The notes under the pieces are model-generated. The model had not been told where the DNA came from, made no database searches, and worked only from the letters and a program-made list of their open reading frames with translations. A stretch of 64,000 nucleotides of DNA from Perkinsus olseni (Eukaryota > Perkinsozoa > Perkinsida), in the NCBI GenBank assembly GCA_013115125.1, contig JABANN010000127.1, positions 1 to 64,000 of the forward strand. The letters are read 5' to 3'. Shown here piece by piece: positions 57,093 through 64,000 of this stretch. A program made the translations under genes and the position numbers. The stretch's first letter is position 1. Each line of letters opens with the position of its first letter.

Positions 57093-57145
57093 ACTCAACT
57101 GTCGTCAAAGAGTTGAGTCACTCAACTCTTTGACGACATTTGAGT
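57093..57145. repeat. 53-bp near-perfect inverted repeat (hairpin)
   Basis: Arms of 26 bases (57093–57118 and 57120–57145) flank a single C at 57119. The inner 19 bases, TGTCGTCAAAGAGTTGAGT, are matched perfectly, and the outer 7 with one mismatch. A related GAGTTGAGTTGACT motif lies about 60 bp upstream near 57033. It sits between the small mitochondrial-type frame and the first cysteine-rich gene. Confidence 0.85.
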
Positions 57146-57394
57146 GTGGTCAGGCATCCTTTCTCAATCATCGCTGCCACAGCGCCATAGGTCCTAGGTG
57201 GACTACAGGATTGCACTTGTACTCCACGACTCTCCTTAATAAACAACCATTGCTACGAACGATTATAAGATCACCAAAGGTTCAACCTTTAAGCTTGCAT
57301 CTCGGCCGCCGCAGCATTCCGCAAGCCTCGGTTCATTATCCACGGGGATATGCGTAACTCAACAGAAAGCGTCGTGGATGTGGGTTCAACATGG

Positions 57395-58174
57395 TTATGT
57401 ATGCATTACTATTAATAATGCCAGTGAGACAATGTGGAAGGGTCCTTCGCTTTGGCGAGGCCCGGAGGCGGCGGAAGCGCCCATTTCTTCAACTTGCTCG
57501 CACATGGCTCGGCAAGTAGCTTCGAAGATCTCAACTTGCTCGGACTTCTTTATCAAGTGTCCATAGTAATTACACTGAAGAAAACCGAATGGTTACACAT
57601 GGTGACACGTCTGACTCTGAGGAGGAATGGGTAGCTGTGTACTGTCTCCTACGTCGTCATCGCAGGTTGTGGTTTTCACCACGTAACGGTTGAAGCAGAT
57701 ACAGCACGTCAAGGTTGGGTCATCATTGTTAGTGAACATCGCATCGGGTAGACTATTGCCATGCACGTCAAGAGCGTCCGGACTGTCGCACTGAGAAACA
57801 ATGGCCTTTCCTACCGGGAAGTTCTCACAGGACGACAGGCCTCTCGGACGTCGAAATAGTGCGCCATAGTGCTGGGCGCTGGACTCCCGAGACTTACAGT
57901 TTCATGGCATTGCTCTCGCGTCTTGCCAAAGAAGTTGTTCGTGTTGTACCTCGAGGAGGGACCATCCGCAGTCTGATGCATCTTGTACACTTACGGCATC
58001 ACTCGCTGCACTCCCAACTCGGCCACCTTAGCTCCATGGCCTGAATGAACCGAGCAAAATTCGGGTCCCGCGTGGGACCCGCGTGAAGAACACTGGGTGG
58101 CCACCCAGGAACTCACCTTCGTCGACCGTCTGCCCTTTCATCATTGTCGGTTGTGTTCCACCTGAAGAGCTCAT
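57395..58174 (-). CDS. Cysteine-rich secreted-type protein, tandem paralogue A (start uncertain)
   Basis: Exons give YNTNNFFGKTREQCHET (about 57900), a GTAAGT donor, and after TTTCTCAG CDSPDALDVHGNSLPDAMFT with TCCICFNRYVVKTTTCDDDV (about 57790–57650). The last exon has GHLIKKSEQVEIFEATCRAM and ends in a hydrophobic SLALLIVMHT at 57395. The same order and cysteine spacing occur in the gene at 59462–59980, so the two are paralogues. The hydrophobic end suggests a GPI-signal or membrane tail. The ATG at 58174 (MSSSGGTQPTMMKGQT) or the one at 57981 may be the start; an upstream acidic exon (58265–58677) may also belong. No family name is known to me. Confidence 0.6.
58063..58108. repeat. Paired perfect hairpins
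   Basis: GGGTCCCGCGTGGGACCC (58063–58080) has 7-base arms around GCGT, and CTGGGTGGCCACCCAG (58093–58108) is a perfect 16-bp palindrome. They are 12 bp apart and lie in what is probably an intron of the cysteine-rich gene. The arrangement recalls the pair at 45086–45151. Confidence 0.6.
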
Positions 58175-58264
58175 GCAAAGATAAATTCGCGAGCACGGCC
58201 AGCTCAACGACAACGACGTTATCGAGGCATGTGGGCGCCGAAGGTAGTCACCCTATACCGAATT

Positions 58265-58677
58265 CTGCGCTGTCACCACGTGCGGCGTCATATCGATTTC
58301 GGTAATACACCACTGAAAATCTCTGATCTCACCATCAGATGTTCCGTTCTGACCTTCAAGTCCTCCCGAGTCAGCGTGCTTGCTTCCCTCCCAGCTCGCT
58401 TTTTCATCCCTCTCATCTTTATCCGCCTTCTCATCTTTATTATCCTCCTCCTCCTCGCCTTCATCCCAATGATCTCCGGACGCTCCACGGGCTGCTCTAT
58501 CCCTGCCTCGTCTCTCAGTGTCCTCATCATCCCAATCGTAGTAACCGTCTCCGTCGTCATAGTCGCTATCATCATCGTCGTCGTCGTCGTCGTCGTCATC
58601 ATCATGATCGTCATCATCATCATGATCGTCATCATCATGTCGATGCCGCCGACGTTTTCTCCGTTCCCCGTACCCTA
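58265..58677 (-). CDS. Exon with Asp/His-rich acidic repeat (gene assignment uncertain)
   Basis: On the minus strand a frame bounded by a CTCTAG acceptor (near 58678) and a GTATAG donor (near 58264) reads ERRKRRRHRHDDDDHDDDDD, continues as a long Asp run with SDYDDGDGYYDWDDED, then a Glu/Lys-rich part and DFQWCITEIDMTPHVVTAQ. Acidic runs next to WD-aromatic patches suggest a calcium-binding or nuclear acidic protein. It may be the 5' part of the cysteine-rich gene downstream or a separate gene. The opposite strand reads as a hydrophobic frame only because of the codon repeat. Confidence 0.4.
58568..58638. repeat. ATC/GTC microsatellite region (poly-Asp coding)
   Basis: Imperfect runs of ATC and GTC triplets interrupted by ATG, which on the minus strand are GAT/GAC (Asp) with CAT (His) interruptions. 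It lies inside the acidic exon above. Confidence 0.85.
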
Positions 58678-58843
58678 GAGCAACAACGGCTCACCGCCGC
58701 GAGGCATTCGGAATATAAGCTCATACCCAGGATATAATGTTCGTATTTCACGGATCAAACCTCAGATGCTAAGCACCGCTAACGGTGTATGGAGAGACGA
58801 CTTGTTGTTGGGACAAAGCGCCAGTGGAATTCTCTACTTCAAC

Positions 58844-58917
58844 GCCCGATTAGTTCAGCTGGATAGAATGTCTGCCTACGGAGCAGATGGTCGTAGGTTC
58901 GAATCCTGCATCGGGTA
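58844..58917 (+). tRNA. tRNA-Arg, anticodon ACG
   Basis: A full cloverleaf can be drawn. The acceptor stem is GCCCGAT with ATCGGGT (first pair G·U) and discriminator A. The D-arm is GTTC…GAAT with loop AGCTGGATA. The anticodon stem is TCTGC/GCAGA with loop CTACGGA, giving anticodon ACG (Arg, CGN). The variable loop is TGGTC, and the T-arm GTAGG-TTCGAAT-CCTGC. There is no intron and no encoded CCA. The AGCTGGATAGA D-loop and the GGTCG-type variable loop look more like bacterial or organelle tRNA-Arg than the usual cytosolic one. Confidence 0.93.
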
Positions 58918-59461
58918 TTCATGTGCGAGATACTCACTTCTACGATGATGCTTTTCCTTATCTTCGGCATCGTTTTGACGGTCCCTATCCTCGCCTCCAT
59001 CACCGAAGAGCCACCTTAGGAGGAGCGACAAATCCAAATCAGAACACAACCAGCATCAACCTACGATTTCCGTTCTAGCCAAGAATCTGGCAGATCTTCA
59101 CGCTTGGGTTGCGGCCTGAAGCAGGCCTCAAGTAACGGAGTGAATACCAAATCACGGAGAGATCATCTCCTCCTAACCGCCGACCTCCTCCGCTCGAGCA
59201 AAGACGATGCCGACAGCGCTTGCTTGTAAAACTCGTCCTGACTCTCAGCGTTCCAAACATAAAGCTCCGCTACAGCCCGCAGAAGCCTCATTGAGTGTGC
59301 AACATAGCTGCCAGGGAGACCTGTTCGTCGTGCTCCTTCTATCCCTCCTCATACTCAGTGTAGCAACTCAACTCCCCGCGGACTGGTGACAACAGATTCA
59401 ACCATGAGTCAATTTCGTGTTTCTGAACACATCGGTGCTCGTGTAGCAGTCAAGCGGGGAG
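58918..59461. other. Stretch between tRNA-Arg and the second cysteine-rich gene
   Basis: No supported gene. Short frames on both strands, including a hydrophobic one near 59310–59390 plus, have no start, motif or splice evidence. Confidence 0.35.
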
Positions 59462-59980
59462 CTAGAAAGTATAGACACCCATTATCAAAGCGCTGACCAA
59501 GACTCCTGCGGGAAGATGCTGGACGGCCTCGTTCTTGGTCCGGCCCTCCTCGACCTCGCTGCGCATCTCCTTGATAAGCCCGCACATCTTCTCGCAAGTC
59601 CTGCTGTATGCTTCCTTATGCGGTGTCGATGTGATGTAGTTACCATATAAACCGCACTGAGTAGAACAGGGTATGCTGGCGCAAAACAAACGCGAGAGAA
59701 CCGTGGAATCTCGCCGAGGCTTCTCACCGATCCTTACATCGCTCTCGCAAGTTTCGTCAGAAATAAGATCCTTGTTGTAGCAGATGCAGGTATTGAGCGA
59801 TGCGTCGGTGTCGTTACCCATCCACATCGCTTCTGGTAGGCGGTTACCAGATGCGTCCCGGGCCTCGTCCGACAAACACTAAAAAACAACGAAACTGCAG
59901 ACCGCACGAGCGACCTCACGTTCTCACCGAGTCACGGCAGTCCTGCTCGCGTTTCCCGAAGAAGTCATTGACGTTAAACC
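59462..59980 (-). CDS. Cysteine-rich secreted-type protein, tandem paralogue B (5' end unresolved)
   Basis: After a TTACTTAG acceptor at 59981 the exon reads FNVNDFFGKREQDCRDS to a GTGAGA donor near 59929. After TTTTTTAG the last exon gives CLSDEARDASGNRLPEAMWM, then NTCICYNKDLISDETCESDV, SIPCSTQCGLYGNYITSTPH, RTCEKMCGLIKEMRSEVEEG, and a hydrophobic end AGVLVSALIMGVYTF at 59462. These pieces align in order with paralogue A at 57395–58174 (shared FFGK, GNxLPxAM, CICxN, TCxxDV, and the C-x3-C near the end). The final hydrophobic stretch suggests a GPI-anchor signal or membrane tail. Upstream exons beyond 59981 are needed for a signal peptide and were not found with confidence. Confidence 0.6.
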
Positions 59981-59981
59981 T

Positions 59982-61403
59982 AAGTAAAGTAGCGCGTCTC
60001 ATACACGTCACAAAGTAAAGGTCTGAGGTCCTCGCAGATATTCAGCGGGAGCCGCTACTGGAAGGGCGCGCGGAGACAGATGCTCCCAATAGCTTACGCT
60101 CCCGCGGGCTCGGCTCCTTGGTCAACAGTATCTGCAAGGACCCAAGTCCCGATAAACTACTCAGTTCTCGACATTCCCCAGCGTGGCGACAGTCCAGCCT
60201 TCCGCAGCAGCGTCGGCAAACACATGCTATCCTACTCATCCGAGTTCAAGCAAACCGTCATTATAGAAGCGAGGTACATCAATCGCAATCCCCACCAGGC
60301 TCCGTCGTTTCCGTCTGCACGGTGCTCTCGTCCAAAGTTTCGGTCTCATCCCTCGGGCTGTGCGGAGTCACCTCGACACCCGACTTCCTCTCCGGCACAC
60401 CTGAAACCGTCACTTCAACGGGCTGCCCTCGACAGCTCTCCCCCACCCACCCACCCTCAGTGGGCATAACGGCAATTTCCCTGTAATCTTTATCTGGAAA
60501 GGATAAGAATCCAGACTACTGAGCTCTGTGCACCGCGACAAATGGGCATCTCGTACCCCGTGGAGTTGGTCCAGCCTTGGACGGTTGAGTAACCGGTGGC
60601 GGAGGGGGGCGGGTGAGAGGACTGTTCACTCTTCGGTGCTCGAATGCTGAAGGGGAAGCAGGGCAATAATCGGGACTGACTCGCAGCTAGGACCAAGCCA
60701 CTTCAGATAGAGTCTGGCAGATTCCATCGAGTCTCAAGGCAACAGACGCTGCAAAGCATTTTTTCTGTCGCAGACCTTTCCGAATCATCGGACGTTCTTT
60801 CGATCCACTATCGAACGTAGTGGGCCCCTCTCACAATCGAAAGCCTTGTCTTTCTGCCATTCCTCGAAGTGTCTCCAGGCTGAACCAATAATGATTACCA
60901 CGCCAAGGCCGAAGAGATGTTCACCGTACGTTCGCTCGCGTCCCGGCCGGGTATAGTGCGAACGGCGAAGCGTGCAGGTAGAGAATGGAGGCTGAAGTCG
61001 GCTGATCTGAGAAGGAGGGGACCCCTGGCAGCCCCTTCGTGACCTCCGCCACCTACAGGACTTGCAGAAGGCTCGCTGCGTTACACAACATTGGAAGGCG
61101 GAGCGAAGCTGCAATGGACGAAGATTAAGCCGACGGTCAAGGAATGCTCCTGCCGGCCTCCGGCGGGCAGTTTGGGTTACTCAACGGATGGACGTGGTAC
61201 GTAAAACTCCACCCCCTGTAGCAATTCACCAACACAAGAGCACTGATGTAGTACAGGAGAAAACAAGGAGCGCAGGATAACAAGTACTAGTATGTTACTC
61301 TAAGCCATATGAGTATGAGTGTCAAGAGCACAGGGAGGAGGAAGGCAAATGGACAATGGCTGTGGTAGTAGAGGCCGGCGGAATGGGTCCGCAGCTAGAG
61401 GTG
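59982..61403. other. Region with unassigned minus-strand frames
   Basis: Probably contains 5' exons of paralogue B or a separate gene. Candidates on the minus strand are 60279–60467 (Thr/Glu-rich, GVPERKSGVEVTPHSPRDET) and 60800–61030 (a hydrophobic FGLGVVIIIGSAWRHFEEW). I could not link them by splice phase, so they are not called as genes. No RNA is seen. Confidence 0.35.
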
Positions 61404-62586
61404 TCAGAGAAACAGAGAATCGTCTTTGACATCTATTGACTCAAGAATGAGCCAAAGATTCTTCTCTAGCACTGAGCTGGTCTCGAAGCCTCCAGCCGAC
61501 TGAGAACCGTGGGTCAATGTGACAACCATATCGGTCGAGTACTCTGAGAACAACAACGAAATCGCACAACAACAATTGCACCGCTCCGCTGATTCGCCCA
61601 AGTTCCTCATCGAACTGCTCATCCAAAAGAAGATCCGTCCGAAATTTCCACACGATATAAGACTGCCAAGGACCCTCTTACGGGGCATGCGTTTTATTCC
61701 CATGGCCAAAGGCGTCCACTTGAGGCCCTCCTTATCGTGTATGTGACGCCCGTTTACCATGACCTGCGACCAACAGCTTTCTGATAGGCAGCGAGTTTTC
61801 GGAGGGAACAGAAGCTTACCAGGGAGTCGCCATTCGCTCCTTTTCGACAACTGATCTCGTCGATGTCATACGATACGCTATCGGTGGCTTCCGCTAGGTC
61901 GCTGAAGAAGTGCCTGCACGAGGAGGAGGTCCCGGGTTCGATTCCCAGGTACGGCGCCTGAGCCTGCCTTGCAACTTCATCAGGATCCTTGAGCTCCTTC
62001 TTGAAGTCGAGCAACTCAATCACAAGACTGGCGCCAGAATCGTCTACAACATTAGTAAACACCTGATCGGACCACGACAGACTCCCCGACACTCCCCAGC
62101 GTGGGTTCTAGGAAGACCAGGCACGATTTGCGCAGCAACTTCAGAGCGACTACAGAAAGTGCGCGCCTTCTGCAAAAGCTTGGGACGACGGTCAGGTTCC
62201 ACGAAAAGTGTGGGCTATATAGCAAAAAGTAGCCCAATCTACCAATCAGTCAGCGATCGCAGCCCCGCGCTGCTTCAACGAGGTCTCACACCGCACGCCG
62301 CCGAGCTGTGAACGACTGGGATCGAGACCAAGGATACCAGCCCATAGCACACCTCCTGATAGTCCGGAATTGTCCGCAGAGTACTAGAGTCGGCAAAGCC
62401 CTTCGGTATGAGACACTCAATCGCGCCGCCGTACCTGAGGACCTCTACTTCCAAGTTACTCAAGAATTGATCCAAAACATCCTTATCATTCCACCTCACG
62501 GGCTCTGATGCAGACAACAGGCCGATCGTGAGCAGACCGGAAGTAGCGCCCCCCTTGCACACTAGCCGCGAACGAATGGAAGTCAT
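61404..62586 (-). CDS. MOG1/RANGRF family Ran-binding protein
   Basis: The ATG at 62586 starts MTSIRSRLVCKGG. The family core follows: YGGAIECLIPKGFADSSTLR, TIPDYQE, then across an intron of about 270 nt VFTNVVDDSGASLVIELLDF, KKELKDPDEVAR, a second short intron (61914–61951 or 61914–61967), HFFSDLAEATDSVSYDIDE and a third intron to VMVNGRHIHD and LAMGIKRMPRKR. The last part ends EYSTDMVVTLTHGSQ … LWLILESIDVKDDSLFL with stop at 61404. GGA…P…D.S..R..PD.QEVF is the MOG1 signature. MOG1 binds Ran and promotes nucleotide release in nuclear transport. The second intron carries tRNA-like sequence on the opposite strand. The exon boundaries around 61.6 kb are not fully settled. Confidence 0.87.
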
Positions 62587-63219
62587 AATTTGGTCTTCGC
62601 GATACCACGAAGTGGCTCGCTACTGCCTACCCGTCCCACGAACAACCTCCATCCGTTCGAGAAACTATTTCTGAAACTCACAATCGGTTCTATTATTTAA
62701 GCGTACAATGCGGTTCGAGAATCGATTCTGATTTCAGATTTGGTTTCCTGAACACCCCCGTCGCTTCCATTGTTGGTGCTTTCGACGGTCAGTGTAGCAT
62801 TTTCGACCCGCAAGACGCCTCGTGTCCCCATCCTACAGTCCTTTGTCTTCCAGATCCCCCGGCTCCCATTCGGACGGGTAACTACTTTCTCGGCGACATT
62901 CTCGATTTGACATTGATTGATATACAACTATTTCTGAGTGGACAAAACTGCACATCATGGACCGCTTCGCTCCGCCTCCCGCCAACTCTTCATCCCCACA
63001 GCCGCAGTGAAACGATGGTAAATGATGAGTCTAGTCTACCACGCCAACCACTGCTGGTGCTACTCGAGGAACGTAGATGATGACCACCACTGGTGGCAGC
63101 AATCGCGGAATGCTATACAATATGCTCAATGACGTAGTACTACTAGTATCAGCTTTTTTACGTGATTTTGCTTGCCTTCAAGCGATACAACCTGAAGGCA
63201 GCGCGAGCCCTTCATGACC
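62587..63219. other. Intergenic with AT-rich dispersed repeat fragment
   Basis: No supported gene. Bases about 62690–62740 resemble 56695–56745 (shared core AGAATCGATTC, then a T-rich TTTCAG stretch). A minus-strand open frame at 62697–62927 starts without ATG and has no motif. Confidence 0.4.
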
Positions 63220-64000
63220 CTAGTCGGAGTCGGAGCCCTCATCGTCTCCGTCATCATCGCTATCCGAAGCCATAGCGTCGAGATCCTCATCCTCGTCGGT
63301 GTCCATGGCTACGTCATTGTCATAAGCAGCATCGTCTCCACCGCCGGGGGACTCGACATACCTACTCGGGAGAAATCACAGTTGACGGCGATCGAAGCGA
63401 GGTCCGTACTTCGCCAGAGGCTCTGGGGGAGTCTGTTTGGCTGCGCGCTGTTGAGTAGTGCATACGTCAATCACAGCTTGCACTCTCCCATGCAGCTTCG
63501 ATAGGGCAGAAAAGTAGGCCGTACGCTGGTGGAAGGACGCCAAGAGGGGCGCTGACGGGAGAAACGCAATGAACGATCGTCCCTAGCACAACGGGGAGCC
63601 GTCCTAGTACCGATGACGGCTCTGGTGTCCTCAGGGTGGCCAGAAAGGTAGCCTGCGTGGACCAACAGCAGATTGCGTGTCCACTCCGAAAGGACCACCG
63701 CCCGGGCAGGAGACTTGTCCAGAGCCATGCAAATATGCGACAGGATCTGTGCAGCTTCAGGACCTGTGACAGCCATAATAGGAAAAGAGCAGCACGGTGG
63801 CCATGCTTGAGAGAATGGAAATGCCGTAAGATATCCCCCACCTAACTACCAGTGATATCCCTAGCAGTAGCGGCCATGACGGCGTTATTGGTGGTATGGA
63901 GGACCCGATCAAGAGCCATGGTATCCCCACCAGCCAGGCCCTGTCGAGCGAGGGCCGCCATAGACGCGGAGCCGCTGGACCTGTCAGAGGAGGAGTCCAC
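63220..64000 (-). CDS. UTP12-domain protein, UTP5/WDR43-like (C-terminal part, cut by window end)
   Basis: Minus-strand exons entering from the right edge read GGDTMALDRVLHTTNNAVMA (about 63900) and, after splicing, TGPEAAQILSHICMALDKSP, WTRNLLLVHAGYLSGHPEDT (about 63690) and SFHQRTAYFSALSKLHGRVQ (about 63510). This is the UTP12 domain pattern (helical bundle with L-x2-H-x2-YL and L-x-GR). It ends in an acidic tail with MDTDEDEDLDAMASDSDDDG and stop at 63220. UTP5/WDR43 is part of the t-UTP/UTP-A complex in the small-subunit processome, acting in pre-rRNA transcription and processing in the nucleolus. The WD40 part would lie outside the window. Other UTP12 proteins (UTP4/12/13) remain possible, but the acidic tail favours UTP5. 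Confidence 0.7.

Noticed and set aside
58229-58678. Plus-strand frame with a very hydrophobic Ile/Val-rich segment
   Set aside because: It is the complement of the GAT/GAC (Asp) triplet repeat and shows no signal or loop pattern of a real membrane protein.
1-64000. CRISPR arrays, bacterial operons, insertion sequences or prophage
   Set aside because: No evenly spaced repeats, no transposase or phage proteins, and spliced eukaryotic genes throughout.

Overview
This window reads as nuclear DNA from a protist with compact, gene-dense chromosomes. The evidence is intron-split genes on both strands with short GT–AG introns (often about 38–75 nt, with donors such as GTAG and GTGAGT), a eukaryotic gene set (Fused kinase, MFAP1, Tctex dynein light chain, ETF-alpha, MOG1, an UTP12-domain protein), secreted proteins with cysteine-rich repeats, and an Asp-rich coding style. 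I see no operons and no bacterial signals. An alveolate, most plausibly Perkinsus-like, is my best guess. It rests on gene style and not on any marker gene, so it is only moderately supported.

Layout: 0–6 kb holds two tandem malate dehydrogenase genes (the left one cut by the window edge), a gene with repeated AP2-like modules and a lysine-methyltransferase-type (MTase_16) enzyme. 6–9 kb holds two unrecognised genes, one of them secreted. 9.06–15.5 kb is one long multi-exon Fused/STK36/TIO kinase with a C-terminal armadillo region. 15.8–18.1 kb encodes MFAP1 (spliceosome). 18.6–20.4 kb encodes an intronless secreted phospholipase-B-like protein. 21.1–29.4 kb (minus strand) encodes a large single-pass surface protein built from a repeated LCWC-type cysteine module.

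29.9–38.3 kb (all minus strand) holds a secreted JmjC/EF-hand protein, a Tctex-type dynein light chain, ETF-alpha, a coiled-coil protein and a PDCD2/TSR4-type ribosomal-protein chaperone. 38.4–41.1 kb has a weakly resolved plus-strand coiled-coil gene. 41.2–44.3 kb carries a Kelch gene and a broken copy in inverted orientation; the central halves are nearly identical and the flanks are diverged, as expected after gene conversion. 45.5–49.6 kb holds a GCNA/SprT-type metalloprotease and a second secreted JmjC/EF-hand protein. 49.9–55.2 kb has a SPRY-like protein and a membrane protein with a long acidic, disordered region. 55.7–60 kb has a thioredoxin-fold protein lacking the redox cysteines, a tiny mitochondrial-type protein, two paralogous cysteine-rich genes in tandem, and a tRNA-Arg(ACG) between them. 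61.4–64 kb has MOG1 and the C-terminal end of a UTP5/WDR43-like ribosome-biogenesis protein.

Most genes are independent housekeeping or surface functions and no single pathway links them. The most unusual material is the Kelch inverted duplication, the LCWC surface protein, the pair of secreted JmjC/EF-hand proteins, the tandem cysteine-rich pair, clusters of short perfect hairpins, and two introns carrying tRNA T-arm-like sequence. Exon boundaries were worked out by hand from reading frame and splice consensus; where I give a gene span without exon detail, the ends are approximate.
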